Shown: piece after piece, positions 1 through 11,317 of the stretch
Layout of the letters: each line of letters begins with the position of its first letter
Position numbering within the stretch: position 1 is the stretch's first letter
Origin: Porphyra umbilicalis
Lineage: Eukaryota; Rhodophyta; Bangiophyceae; Bangiales; Bangiaceae
Length of the DNA: 64,000 nt
Reading direction: 5' to 3'
Assembly (NCBI GenBank): GCA_002049455.2
Contig: KV919016.1
Coordinates: forward strand, 52,288 to 116,287
Translations under genes and position numbers: made by a program
The notes under the pieces: model-generated
Database searches by the model: none
Told to the model about the DNA's origin: nothing
What the model saw: the letters and a program-made list of their open reading frames with translations, nothing else

Positions 1-238
1 CATCGCCCGTCGGCACCGGTCGCACCGGCACCCCTTTCGTCCCTCCCCCCCCCCCCGTGGGCCCTCCCCCACAGCCCCATGGCGGCCTGCGGCGGCCGCG
101 CGCCACGGGCGCGTCAGCCGCCCGCGGCGCTGCCCCCCTGCGGGGACGACCCTCCCCCCCCGCACCCATTCCCATCCCCCCCCCTCCCCCCTCTACCCCC
201 CCCGGCGCCGCCGCGACACGGGGCGGGGCCCCCAGCGA

Positions 239-1207
239 TTAATTCCCGCCCACGGCGGGCGCGGCCGCCGCCGCCTCGAGTGCCGCCACCATCTCCGAGT
301 GCCCGCGGGCGGCCGCCACCTGCGCCGCCGTCTGCCCCCGCCCGTCCAAGGCGGCCACGTCGGCGCCCGCCGCCAACAGCGCCGCCACCACCTCTGCGTG
401 GCCGCCAAAGTGGCGCTTCCCCGCCGCCCGGTGGAGGGGCGTCAGGCCCGCCGCATTGACGGCCGTCGGGGCCGCGCCGGCTTGCAGCAGCGCGGTGACC
501 ACCCCCGCCTTCCCCTGTGCAGCGGCCAGGTGGAGGGGCGTGCAGCCGTGGGCGTCGACCGCGTCGACGGTGGCGCCGGCGGCCAGCAGAGCTCCCACCA
601 CCGCCGCGTGGCCGTCGAGGTAGCACGCGTCGGCGGCCAGGTGGAGGGCCGTCCGGCCCACCCCGTTAGCCGCGTCGACGGGCGCGCCCGCGGCCAGGAG
701 CGCCGTCACGGCCGCCGCAACGCCACGGTCGGCGGCTACGTGCAGCGGCGCCGCGCCGTGCTGGTCAACCGCGCCCACCGGCGCGCCCGCCGCCAGCAGC
801 GCCTTGGCGCCGTCCACGTCCCCGGTGCCGACAGCGCGATGCAGGGGCGACTGCTCGTCGGCGGCTGCCGCGCCGTCAGCCGCGCCGCTGGTCGAAGGGG
901 GGGGGGCGGGGTGGGCACTGTCGATGCCGCCGTCGCCATGGTCGTCGTCGTCACTTGCGGCCGCTGCGCTGGCGCTCCCGATGGGCAAGAGCACCGCCGC
1001 CGTGTGCCGCCGCCGCGGCCGTGTGCCGCGACCACCGCGTGTGTCGTTGGCGGGGTTGTGGGCGGGAGGCGATGGTGCTGGGGGGGTTGTGATGCTGGGG
1101 CGGGGGGCGCGGCGGCGGGAACTCCCCCGGCACTGGTGGGGGGCTTTAATAGGGCCGCCCTCCCCGCCGCCTCGGAGAGGCGGGCGGCAGCCCCCACGAC
1201 GGGGCAT
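239..1207 (-). CDS. Ankyrin-repeat protein, intronless
   Basis: A 322-residue reading frame opens at the only upstream ATG (1205-1207) and ends at TAA (239-241). The first ~118 residues are basic, Pro/Ala-rich and contain an acidic DDDDHGDGG patch. From about residue 119 to 310 there are six tandem ankyrin repeats, each with the T/A-PLH-x-AA helix start and the V-x-ALLAAGA second helix (for example CTPLHLAAAQGK and LTPLHRAAGKRH). Repeats 3 and 5 are longer by about four residues (CYLDGHA and HFGGHA insertions). Ankyrin arrays bind partner proteins; no catalytic domain is present, so the role cannot be named. Codons are almost all G/C-ending, like the host genes at the far right of the window and unlike the transposons next door. 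No signal peptide or membrane segment is seen. The N-terminal extension could be partly untranslated if a non-ATG start is used. Confidence 0.8.
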   Translation of the reverse strand: MPRRGGCRPPLRGGGEGGPIKAPHQCRGSSRRRAPRPSITTPPAPSPPAHNPANDTRGGRGTRPRRRHTAAVLLPIGSASAAAASDDDDHGDGGIDSAHPAPPPSTSGAADGAAAADEQSPLHRAVGTGDVDGAKALLAAGAPVGAVDQHGAAPLHVAADRGVAAAVTALLAAGAPVDAANGVGRTALHLAADACYLDGHAAVVGALLAAGATVDAVDAHGCTPLHLAAAQGKAGVVTALLQAGAAPTAVNAAGLTPLHRAAGKRHFGGHAEVVAALLAAGADVAALDGRGQTAAQVAAARGHSEMVAALEAAAAAPAVGGN

Positions 1208-1818
1208 CCCGCCCGCCGCGGCGGCGTCCCCGCCCGCGGCGTGCCGTCGGTGGGGTCGTCAGGGCCTGTCTCGCTGCCCGCCGGCCGGCAGGTGGGCCTC
1301 TGTTGCGTATGTCAGGCGAATTTCGAGCAATGTCGCCCCAGCGGCCGTACTGTATCAGCGCACGCCACCACGCGCCGGCAGCGGCAGCGCCCCCACCCCC
1401 CCCGCAGTTCGCGCCGCCTATTGCGTGGCACGAGCCTTGTGTGTCTGCATCCTGGTACTGTATGACAGGAACCTAATATATGTCCTGTATGGCGGGAACC
1501 CAATCTCGCTGCCGACGAGCCTGGTCATCGCAGCAGCAAACCATGCCAGGTCCGCGGCGTGGGGAGGGGGGGGGAAGGGGGGACAAGGAGGGCCAAGGGG
1601 GGAGAGGAGGGGGGTGGAGGGCAGGAGAAGGCAGACGAAAAGGGGCAACAGGGGGGAGAGGAGACAGGGAGCGACGAGTACTCATGAGCTGTGCCCTTGT
1701 ACTGCTGAGCGACACGCAACTGAAAGCGCGTTCGCGAAAACACCCTGGACTTGCGAAACGACAAAACCGTTTTCACACAACGAAAGATTGACAAGAGCGT
1801 CACGTGCATCTTCTGAAG
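1208..1818. other. Intergenic, no gene recognised
   Basis: GC-rich at first, then G-rich purine tracts at 1555-1670. Overlapping open frames here are low complexity. The stretch 1720-1748 (CTGAAAGCGCGTTCGCGAAA...) recurs nearly identically at 5699-5727 and may be a transposon-end remnant. Confidence 0.5.
1720..1748 (+). repeat. 29-bp dispersed repeat, copy also at 5699-5727
   Basis: The 29 bases starting CTGAAAGCGCGT are repeated in the same orientation at 5699-5727 with one mismatch (TTCGCG against TACGCG). Both copies sit at an edge between GC-rich host-like DNA and lower-GC repeat DNA. No target duplication was found, so the element class is unknown. Confidence 0.6.
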
Positions 1819-2955
1819 TAGGGGTGGGCAATCGGTTGGCTGGGCTAAATCGATAAATTGGGCTTCAGTCACAACCGATGATCGATTTCAAATCGATTTT
1901 TTCACCTGCCGCCAGCGAGGCTTGCACGCAGCGGAAAACAGGTGGATGGAGGTGACTCTGCAGGCACTTGTCTTTGGCTGTTGCTCTCGTAGTTATCGAC
2001 GGTACGCGTAATCGTCCACCCATTCGTGCATGTCCAGCAACACCCTCGCGCTGGTCCCGGTCGTTCCTTTCTTCGGGTCCCCAGCACCCTGCCTTGCTCT
2101 TCTGAGTCACCCCCGCTCCCCGCCTTGCTCTTCGGCGCCTCCCCCGCTCCCAGCCTTGCCTCTCGGCGCCTCCCCCGCACCCCCCCGTCGCTTCTCGGCG
2201 CCTCCCTCTGGCGTGCACCATTGGCGTTCAACCGCGTTAGGTCCGAGAGCGTGCTTATCTATATAACACGACCATCACTCCCCGTGGGTCCTTGTACTCG
2301 ATGCCGAAGTACGCATAGACAGAACTCCTCTTCTTCACCATAGGCACTGGCCCCCACCGGAAACCGTCGCCCGACCGCCAGTCTGATTCTTGTGCATGGG
2401 AAAGGCCGCCAGCGCACTGGGCAGAGGGGCCAGCGCTGGGCACGGTGGCGGCCTGGCTCGACTCGGGCGGCACAGACAGCGTCGACATGGTCAGGGGTGT
2501 TGGACGTCAGGCATGAACCCGTGATGCGCTTCAAGAAAGTCGTGGGGTAGTGGAGGGAACCGCAGTCGGTGACGAGAGCCTGTGTACGGACGGTGTAGGG
2601 GTTCGAAGACAAGCTGTCAACGCTGCACCCAGACTTCAGTGCCCGATGGAACCATCCCACAGCATTCTGGCCGCATCGCGTTACGTATCCTCGCACGAAT
2701 GAGCGAGAGCAACCAGCGGTTGCCAAGCGTCAGCTCGGCGAGCCACCAGCTCTGAAGTGACCGATGACGGCTAAGTCTGGTGGTCTGAGTCCGAAGTGGT
2801 GTCAATTATGTGCTCCGGTAATATTTATGCTCAGGTTTATTTGAAAATCGGTTGCCCCGATTTTTCGACTCCCAAATCGATATTCTGTCGATCTTTTTTT
2901 TTGGCCCGATTAATCGATTTATACCCGATTCCAATTAATCACTTGCCCATCCCTA
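1819..2955. mobile_element. Non-autonomous hAT element with perfect 8-bp target duplication
   Basis: The left end reads TAGGGGTGGGCAATCGG and the right end, on the other strand, TAGGGATGGGCAAGTGATT, a typical short imperfect hAT terminal repeat. The element is flanked by identical 8-bp duplications TTCTGAAG at 1811-1818 and 2956-2963. Both ends carry ATCGAT-rich subterminal motifs (AATCGAT, ATCGATT) of the kind hAT transposases bind. The 1137-bp interior has no recognisable transposase, so it must have been moved by an enzyme encoded elsewhere. Confidence 0.9.
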
Positions 2956-2963
2956 TTCTGAAG

Positions 2964-3350
2964 GTGCTCTGACAAGAGGCAACGCTGCTAAGACGCAATG
3001 CCACCTATACCTACGCCACTGTCTCGCCGCACCAAAACAGCGGCGTTGTCTTCTTTTCACCCCTTTCTCACCCACACCACAGAGCGACCACGTCGGGAGC
3101 CCCGTACAATCGCCCTGGCGCAGTCTCCGCCACGCAGACCACGCGAGTGGACGGCGGACCAGCGTGGTGACCGCGGGGGACTTCGACCCCCCCCCACCCT
3201 GTCTCCACGCGCTCCCACGACCTTTTCGCTCGAGGAAAGCCCCGCATCCCCCTCGTCGGCGTGGCGCTCGGCGCCGGCGCCCACCGCGCCGCCGTGCCCC
3301 CACCGAGCCGCCGTCGGCGTCGCGGCCGCGGGTGCGCGGCGGCGGCGGCC
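2964..3350. other. GC-rich host-like block, no gene recognised
   Basis: High-GC sequence between two transposons. Several frames are open but low complexity, and no domain is seen. It resembles single-copy host DNA left between insertions. Confidence 0.35.
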
Positions 3351-4680
3351 CTACGGGAAAAATTTCCTGGATATCCAGCCGGCTCAAAATGCGTCAGTTT
3401 GACAGTCACAGGTGATGTGTTGGGGCTGTATCATCCAAGTTTGTCCGCTGCGTTTCGGTCGTGAGGGCACATCGATGGCTCAAGATCCAGGAAAAATGCT
3501 GGATCAGATGGGACTTTGATTGGTTCACAACACTCCTCACGTCACTGTTAGCCCCGTTATGATTGGCCGATCGTGCTCCATAATGTACACGCTTACAGCT
3601 TCTTTACCGTAATCGCGTTTATTCATCCTATTAATAATAGCGACATGAAGGGCGATCGAGTGCCACCAAGCAGGCAAAATGAACGCAAACGCATGGTACG
3701 GCGCGACATCCGCGAGTTCCCCCTCTCCCCCTTCCAGCTGAACAACTGACAGACACAAGCACTAGAAGAAGCAAAACAAGAAGCGCATGACCAGACCAGA
3801 GAACAGTAACAGTGCTCAGAAAACCACGTGGCAAACATAAAGCGCGTAGCTGTCAATGAACAGTCTTCATTGTCCGGTAATGGTGCTCGTCAATCACTCA
3901 TCCCTCCAACGAAAGATCCAGTCACCTACTTCGGCATGGGAAGGACTGAAGGCAGCTGGCAGTGCGGTCAGCGGCCGTGATCATGACCAGCGGGATGAAA
4001 CAGCGGGGTGAGAGTTGGCGGCCACAGCGGGAGGCAACGCGATGATGAGAGGCGTGCTCGCGGCGGCACACGGCGATGATCCCTCCATAACTGGGCAAGC
4101 AAAAAAAGCCACTTACCAGCGCAAAGAAAATCGACGTCTGCAGGGGGACTGGTGGCGCAGGAGCAGGCGTCCAGGTGCATCGAAAGATGGGGGGGAGGGG
4201 GGGGGAGAGGGGGGCGGGGCTGCTGTGAAGGATGAGGGGTTGGTCGATGGTAGGCTAGTGGGTGGTCGCAAGCTCCCGTGCAGCATGCAATGCCACAGGA
4301 GTTGTCGTGCGGCCGATCTTGTCCGGGCGTGCTTATGTGGTGGCGCGCTGGGTGACAACCCCGCCACCCGGGCTCCTGATAGGGGGAGGGGGCTTCCCAA
4401 GACCCAGCGATCTTGGCCGCACACCGAACGCTTCCTGGGCGATGGGGTGGAGGATCGTATCTCGAGAAGCGCGCGGCCGCCAAGATCCTGGATTGCCTGC
4501 CAGTCAGCAATTGCTACTGCACGCAGGAGGCTGCGAATGCTGTTTGCATTCTGCCCAGGCGCCCGAGAGCGCAAAATCGGCACTGTTTCCCGTCGAAATC
4601 GACTCGAAGCCATCAAGATCCGGGTTTTTCCCGGATCTTAGGGTTAAAAAACCTGGTTATCCAGGAAAGTTTTCCCGTAG
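3351..4680. mobile_element. TIR element with CTACGGGAAAA ends, possibly CACTA-like
   Basis: The left end from 3351 (CTACGGGAAAAATTTCCTGG, then ATATCCAG) is mirrored on the minus strand at 4680 (CTACGGGAAAACTTTCCTGG, then ATAACCAG), about 26 of 28 positions matching. A third copy of the first 14 bases lies at 6012, just outside the CACTA-like transposase. The TIR resembles the plant CACTA consensus (CACTACAAGAAAA), but the flanks give no clear 3-bp target duplication, so the class is tentative. The interior has no recognised gene. Confidence 0.6.
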
Positions 4681-6314
4681 AGCGGCGCGCCGCTTCCGCC
4701 GCGCCCGCGCGCACACGCACGACGCCTCGGTGCGGGAGGCGGCTTGGGGTGCGCCCAACTGGAGGCCCCTGCCCCATCGGCCGGCGGGGCGGCCGCTGCG
4801 TGCCCGTCGCCGCTGCCAGATGGGGCGGGGGGGTGCCAACGCTGCGGCGGCGGCGGCCGTCAAGGCGGCCGCCACAGGCCACCCCCACGCGCGCACACGC
4901 GAAGACTCAACGGGGCAAACCCGCCAGCGAGGGCGAGAACCACTGGCAGCGAGGGTCAGGGTCGGGAGTACCCCAACCCCGTCCCGGTGCCACGCCATCG
5001 GGAGAGGGGGGCAAAGCGAGCGGCGGCACCGCCGTGGGAGACCCGACGGCGCGCCACCGCGGGCGTCCGTGGCGACGCCCGCCGGCCGGCCTCCGCCGCG
5101 GCAGTCGCGCGCGACCGCCGACGCCACGGCGGCGGGGCGAAAACGCAGCCGTGGCTTCGGCCACCGCCCTCATGGGCACGCCAGTGGACGCTGCGGCGAC
5201 GGCGGTGGCGGCAGTGGCGGTGGAACGTGGCGGCTCGGGCGCCACCAGCCCGTCGGGCGGGCGCGCTGCCCCCCGCGTCCAACCGCCTCGGCGGCCGCCA
5301 CGCAACGGGTGGTGGTGGCTGCCGCGCCGCCGTCGCCGCCGCGCCCGCGCCCCGCCAACACGGGGGATGCGACCGCCGCTGCCGGCGTCGCCACCGTGGC
5401 CACCACCGCTGTGGCTGCGGCCGCGGCCGCCGGCCGCCGCTGCGTGCAGGCGCGCGCTACGCGCGCGGTCGTCGACCGCCCGCGGCCGGGTCGGCGGGAG
5501 GCGCGGCGGCAACGCCGCCAGCGGCAGTGGCCGCCCCCCCACCCGCCGCGCGCGGGTGAGCCACGCGTGGCACGAGGGGCGCGGCCGGGCGAAGAGAGAA
5601 AGATCGGGCATGCGGCCTGGCACGCGGCGCATGGCCGGTCGGTGCACGGACAGGGGAGCCACCGACTCACAAATTGCAGGGACGCCGCCCGCTCAAAACT
5701 GAAAGCGCGTACGCGAAAACACCCTGGCCTGGAGTTGTGCTGTGATCGCAGACCATCTATTTGTGTAAGTTCCGAAGCATTATTTAGACTTGCAACATGC
5801 CGCGTCGCGCTTCACTTGGCTCGTGGCAATATTTTTCATGCACTGCATTGGTTCTTATTTTCATGTCACTGCGGGCGTCCACCTGCAGGCGCGCGCGTGC
5901 CCAAGCCGTCTGCCCCGGAGCGCGCCGGCCCCCCACCCAGGCGACGCCGTGCTTGCGACAGTCTCAAATCACGCACGGCTCGCCGACAGTCTTACCCCCT
6001 CCAGCCCTCCCCTACGGGAAAAACCGGGCGGAACACCGGCATCTCCTAAAGGAAACCGGCATACTCGACTCACTATTCCGGTTTTGTGGCACCCGTTGGG
6101 GATTGACTGTCGTGCTGACAGTAATCGTCTCACGGACGCATCACTTTGCTGACAGCAAACCGCATCAGATGCGATCTGTGAAGATCACGCGGCCTGAAGC
6201 GCAATTCTTCGACTTCGCCAGTTCCCAACGGGTCAGTGTGAGCACATCGCACGTCCGATCCATCGCCAGGCGGTCAGGCGCGGGTGCGCGCTACATTGTA
6301 CGACAAGGCTCTTC
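4681..6314. other. GC-rich block then transposon-end repeats, no gene recognised
   Basis: 4690-5690 is very GC-rich and open in several frames on both strands (up to about 430 residues). The translations are Arg/Ala/Pro-rich without any domain, as expected by chance at this composition. From 6012 there is a CTACGGGAAAAA end motif followed by CACCGGCAT and AAACCGGCAT repeats that recur at 11148-11300. Confidence 0.4.
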
Positions 6315-9308
6315 ATGGCCATCATGGGGGTGTTGTACGAGTGCCCGTGCGCGATATGCTCCCGTCACCCATGTTGCGGCAGGTACGTGAGCAGGGCAAC
6401 TTTTTACCTTCATGGTGGTAGCAATACGGCCCTGAGCAGAGCCAAGTGCCGCCGAACCGATGACGCGGCTGCGGACGAAGAACCAAGTGCGCTGGATCCA
6501 GGCCATGACGGTAGCGTCGAGGAGGAGGAGGCCGGCGACGGCGCTCATGCCACCGTCAAAGATGAACAAGACGAGGAGACGGATGGCGGCGTGTTCTACC
6601 ATGCTGGCGGTGGCTCCGTCGGTGCATGGGACGTGGACGGGCGCGGGTCAGACAGTGGCGGAGATGGCGACGGCAGTGTCAAGTCCGATGGCAGTGATGA
6701 TGGCGAGCCGCTGGAGGAGGAAGATCTACCCCTGGACGTGTTGCAGAACTTCCCGCTTTCTGATGGCGACGACGACAATGAAGAAGGCGAAAACGCTGAA
6801 GACCCTGGGCTTCTTCTTCAGCAGACGCTTCAGCCCCTGGATGACGCGCCGTACGGGGCTCCCGACAATGAGCACGTCGGGAAGTCCACACCGGCTGCTG
6901 TTGCCACTAACGGGGTGGTCTTGTCGCCAGAGGCCTTCGCCGACATGGTCCAAGACTTTATGGCGGTCAACTTCGCGCCAGAGTACAACCTACCTCGAGA
7001 AGCGCTGGCCACCATGCTGAAGCAGAGGACTCACAGCGGGCTCAAGAACAGGACACCGTACAAGATGGACAAGTTTGTCAACAACGCGGTGCGCCTCGAG
7101 GAGAAGATCGTGGATTGCTGCCGGAACGGCCGCATGGCGTACACGGCTATCCACGCGCAGGCTACGTCGTGTCCCTTTTGCAAGGTAGGGCGGTCCAACT
7201 TTCAAGGGCAACCAGCCAAGACGACGCGGTACTGGAAAATAGCGCCATGGATGGCCATGATGCTCGCGGACCCGGACATTGGACCCGACATGAATAAATT
7301 GAACAAGGACGCGCTTGCTGATGCCGAGAAGGCGCGAACAGTGTTCAAGGATTTCTATCACAGCGACATCTACCGTGATCTGGTCAAGAAGGGCATCATC
7401 AAGTCGCCTATGGACATCTTCGTCAGCTTGCGGGCCGACGGATACGAAGCCTGGAAGCAGAGCGGCTATCAAGGATGGCCTATCATGCTCACTATCATGA
7501 GTATGCCCACCTCGACGCGGTCCAAGATTGCTTCGCAGCTGCTAGTAACGGTCACCCCGGGTCCTAAAGAGCCAAAGGATCTAGAGTCATTTATCCATCC
7601 TGTCATGGAAGAGCTCAACTTGCTGGCGCGCGGGGTGCCCGGTTTCAAGGTCGCAGGAGTGGATGGGCCACAAGAGGTTCGAGTCCTCTTGCTCCAAATG
7701 ACGTCGGACATGCCCGGTGGCAACAAGATGACTGGCATGAAGAGCAGCAATGGTCGACAGCCAAGTCGCTTCCAGGACTTACATGGTGTCTGGGTGGAGG
7801 GCTCCAAACACTTTTACTTTCCAGACAAGGACCCGTCGAACAAATCTGCGTCACGTGCCAAGCTTTTTGACATCAAGGACTACAACAAGAACCGATGGAC
7901 GGCTTCCTCAAGAACCAAAGCTGTCGACATCATTGAAGCGGCCCGATTGCAGAACCGGTCCAAGACTTTTGTAGAGCGATTGATGCAGGACAGCGGGTAC
8001 AAAGGCTACTCCCTCATGGCGTGTCCCAGCCCGGCGGACAAGGCAACCTATCCCCACATGAGCTACTTATGGGACATCGGGCCTTCTTCCGCGCCGTACG
8101 ATGTCATGCGCCTGGTGCTACAGAACAATGTATCCAACCTGTGGCGACTGTTCTCAGGCGTGTGGAAGGACTCCAACAAGGCTCCACACAAGTGGGCTAT
8201 GACGGATAGCATCGCAGAGGTCGTGGGTGCCGATATTTAGGCGGCCCGAGCGACTGTGCCCCTATTTCAAGCCCGTGGGCTACGAATTCCAGCGGAGGCC
8301 TACAAGATGCTTATGCGCCTCGTGCGCACATGCCGCCTGATCTTTGTGCGGGACGACCTCCCTGTGAGCGATATGGCGACCCTCATGACGGAGCTGGAAA
8401 ACCTCCGCGGCCTCTTCTACAAGAAGGCCTACGGAGGTGACATCAAGAACATCGCGCTGTGCCTCTCCACAGTTCTGGCTCTACTGGACATCACGTACAA
8501 CATAGAAGCGTGCGGGCTTGTATGGAGCTACTGGCAGTTTCCCATGGAGCGCTACATCGGCAAGCTTCCTGCGCTCATGCGCTCTCTGTCCAGCCCGCAC
8601 GCGGCGCTGATGAATGCGGTGGCGCGAAAGTACAGGACGGAGTTGATTGCCTCGCACGCGTCTACCTTCCACCGCGAGCTGTGGACAGACGCCAGCGGGC
8701 GAGACCCCTGCGCGCAGCCGGAGTACTCGCGCAATTTCTTTGCCTTCCCGTCCAAGGAGAACCGGCAGGTGACGTTGATGTCACCGCGCGCGAGGCCAGA
8801 AGTGATGGCTGGCCATGAGCTACAGAGCCTGCTCATGGTGTTGGAGCGCAACCGGCAAGGCGCTCTACCTTCGCAGATCTTCGGTAAGAAGTACTTTCGT
8901 GCGGTCCTCCCCTCGGGAGCAGTAGCTGGCTCCACAACGCTGGAATCTGACAGCAGTACAGCCCAACGACGTATTAGCTTTGTACGCGTTCGGAGCACTG
9001 TGCGTGTACGCACAGCCGCTGGAGGTGAGAGGCACGAGGAGCGTCCTGCATACGGACTCGTCGACCACTTCCTGCTCGTCCGCCTATGTGGCAAGCTTGG
9101 GGTCTACGCCTACATTCGATCCGCGCCGCCTCGATATCTCACCAACCACCCGCCGCTCACCGCCGCTCACCATCGCCTGCTGTTCCCCACCTCCCATCTC
9201 ATTGGACAAGGAGAGGGGCTCAACAAGGGCCGTCAAGAGAGGGTGCCCCCGAGGAAAGGACGGTGCCCCCGAGGCCAGCCCCTGTCGCGACGGCCGCTTA
9301 GCCTTTAA
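6315..9308 (+). pseudogene. CACTA (EnSpm)-like tnp2-type transposase, interrupted by one TAG
   Basis: ATG at 6315 opens a 641-residue frame ending at TAG 8238-8240. The very next codons continue in the same frame for a further ~350 residues to 9308. The N-terminal ~200 residues are acidic. A CPFC knuckle lies near residue 286. It is followed by the tnp2 order of motifs: a run matching the GWPIML strand near residue 387, PGPKEPKDL and ELNLLARGV near 415-440, then an RVLLL strand. After the TAG, the QFPMERYIGKLPALMR segment matches the region that follows tnp2 in CACTA proteins. This is a DNA transposase of nuclear cut-and-paste type. It may be a single protein with one nonsense mutation or two ORFs. 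Its ends are not firmly mapped; repeats at 6040-6085 and 11148-11300 are candidates. Confidence 0.6.
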
Positions 9309-9446
9309 TTGACATCTACGATGCCCCACCTACACAAACCATCCGTCCAACGCCGCCCCCCACACAACCACCCCCCCTCCCAAACACATTTGTCCGCCGC
9401 TCGCCCCCCCACGGCTGTGCCCCACTCTCCTCCCAGACACGCAACC

Positions 9447-10432
9447 ATGGCGCCCCCGGCAGTCAACACGCTGTTGGGCGACTGGTTCGACCACTTGCCC
9501 TCCACCTACCGCTCGCTCTACCTTGCTCGTCGCGGTGGTGGCGGCTTCCCCGACGGCCAGCCGGCCGGAGCACCTCCACGCTGGCTACACGTCGCCACCC
9601 GCGGACCCGCGCTCAGGACGGGCGACCTGCCCCGCGTCCACGCCGAGCATCCTCCCTCCAACCGCCTTCCCGCCGCACGCCCCGCCGCCGCTACCACGCC
9701 TTCGACTACCAACACGGACGCCCACCGCACGCGCCTGATGCAGCTCGAGGTGCTCGCCTCTATGAAGCCTGTCGTCCTCGCTCGTGCCGTCGCCCAAGAT
9801 GTCATCAGCAAGGAAAACGCCGTCAATGCGGGCCCACCCTTCGCTGCTTTGCGGAAGACGACGTCAAGGTCGTTGCCCGCGGCTGGAACGGTGGCGCCAT
9901 CGGCGGCATTGACGGCGTCCCGCTTCCCGTCGGCGCTACCCGCGACATCAGCCGTCCCCGTAAGACCAGCCTTACGGGCATCAACGTCGTCAAGGGCAGC
10001 CTCTGTGGCATCAACCCCAAGGACAAGAAGTTCATCCCCTTCGTCGTCCGCAAGGCTGTCTTTGATCACTTCTTTATTGGCCGCTCCTTTTGTCGCCAGA
10101 GCTCGGGCGACGTCGCCAAGGCAGCTGCCAACGTCGAGGCGGCCTGCGCGACGCTGGCCCGCGCTCAGCGGAGCTGGGCGGCGTGCGCCCTGCTCGCGCG
10201 CGCCGTCCGGCATCGCAACGAGGCTGAGGCTCGCACGGTCAAGGACAAGGTGGCGGAACTGGCGGCCGCGTCGGCGGCCACGTACAAGACCCCCAAGGCG
10301 GCCGAGGTGGCGACGCCCGAGCGGCACTACACACCCGCCGATGATGACGAGGATGCGGCCAGCGGTCGCGGCTCCGACATCGACGGCGCCGAGGACAACG
10401 ACGGCGGGGATGCCTTTCTTTCTTGTCTGTGA
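9447..10432 (+). CDS. Hypothetical protein beside the CACTA-like transposase, one frame change
   Basis: ATG at 9447 (context ACCATGG) starts a frame beginning MAPPAVNTLLGDWFDHLP. From about 9830 to the TGA at 10430-10432 the convincing frame is the +2 one, with an ordinary globular composition (AEDDVKVVARGWNGGAIGG, then FIPFVVRKAVFDHFFIGRSF), a helical Ala/Arg stretch, and an acidic tail ending DGGDAFLSCL. The later frame has no Met of its own, so it must be joined to the first by a frameshift or a small intron around 9820-9850. No family is recognised. Its place directly 3' of the transposase suggests an accessory transposon protein, but it could be a captured host gene. Confidence 0.4.
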
Positions 10433-10538
10433 CCTTTTGTGTACCACCACAAATGTAGTGTTAACGTTGTGTCATTAAGCATTGGCGAGCTACATAGCTC
10501 TTTAAAGTAACAACCCGCTGAATATAACGTCCTACGTA

Positions 10539-10937
10539 TTGCTGATCCCCGAATTTTGTCCTGGGGGACAGAGACAGAGACTGACTCTGAATAAGAGCAC
10601 TCCATTGGTTTAAAACGACAGTAAGAAGGCATCGCAGCCAATAGAAAGCCTGCATTCTGTGCCGGGACCTCGCATGGAGCAGAACTCACTGTTTGTTGCC
10701 GCTTGATCCGCTTTTCTTGGCACGGAGCAAGCTGCCCACGCGAGATCTTGAGATTTTCTACTGTCTCCTCGCCAGAAGTGCAGAAAAGAAGAGGAGCTTA
10801 TGTTCATTTCCAGGCTGCATGGGCACATGTAAGCAATCAGGAGCACAAAGTCAGTCCCAGGGGCGCATCTGATTGGTGGAGAGAGTCGGTCCGCAAGTCA
10901 GTCTCTGTCCACCAGGACAAAATTCGGGGATCAGCAA
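10539..10937. mobile_element. 400-bp TA-flanked MITE, copy 1
   Basis: The ends read TTGCTGATCCCCGAATTTTG and its complement, flanked by TA on both sides (10537-10538 and 10938-10939). After the terminal repeat both ends carry AGACTGACT-type motifs. There is no coding capacity. Three further copies lie at 21937, 25854 and 31304, all 399-401 bp. A TA target and this size suit a Tc1/mariner/pogo-mobilised MITE. Confidence 0.85.
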
Positions 10938-11147
10938 TACTAAACCATAAATGCCGTATTTGGGGAATGATTAAATGGAATATTCACGTATCGGTACAAT
11001 TCGAGATCCTGTCCCGGGGCCGCGCACCAGCCTGCGGTGTGGATGCAACGTCGCTCTCCATCCCTATTCGTCGATGATAAAATGAACGGATGAGCGTGAC
11101 AGAGCTCTGCCGCAGTCCATGGTTTTCGCGGTCCTCTTGAGCCCAGG

Positions 11148-11300
11148 TATGCCGGTTTTTTGCCGTGAGGAGGTCTGAGACACCGGTCATTGTCTCACTG
11201 ATGCCAGTTTTTTCCGGAATACGTGGGTCCCCTGAAGGGCCCTGTGGCGCGTCCCTAACTTTAGGAAACCGGCATAGTTCTCGATAGGAGTATGCCGGTT
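11148..11300. repeat. Clustered ATGCCGGTTT motifs
   Basis: ATGCCGGTTT, its variant ATGCCAGTTT, and the complement AAACCGGCAT occur four times in 150 bp, in both orientations. The same motif occurs at 6040-6085. Such clusters are typical subterminal transposase-binding sites. They may mark the two ends of the CACTA-like element, but no boundary or target duplication was established. Confidence 0.5.
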
Positions 11301-11317
11301 TTTGACCGCGGCTTTTT

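Noticed and set aside
4262-6049. 595-residue plus-strand open frame
   Set aside because: It crosses a transposon end and a GC-rich block, and the translation changes character abruptly without any domain.
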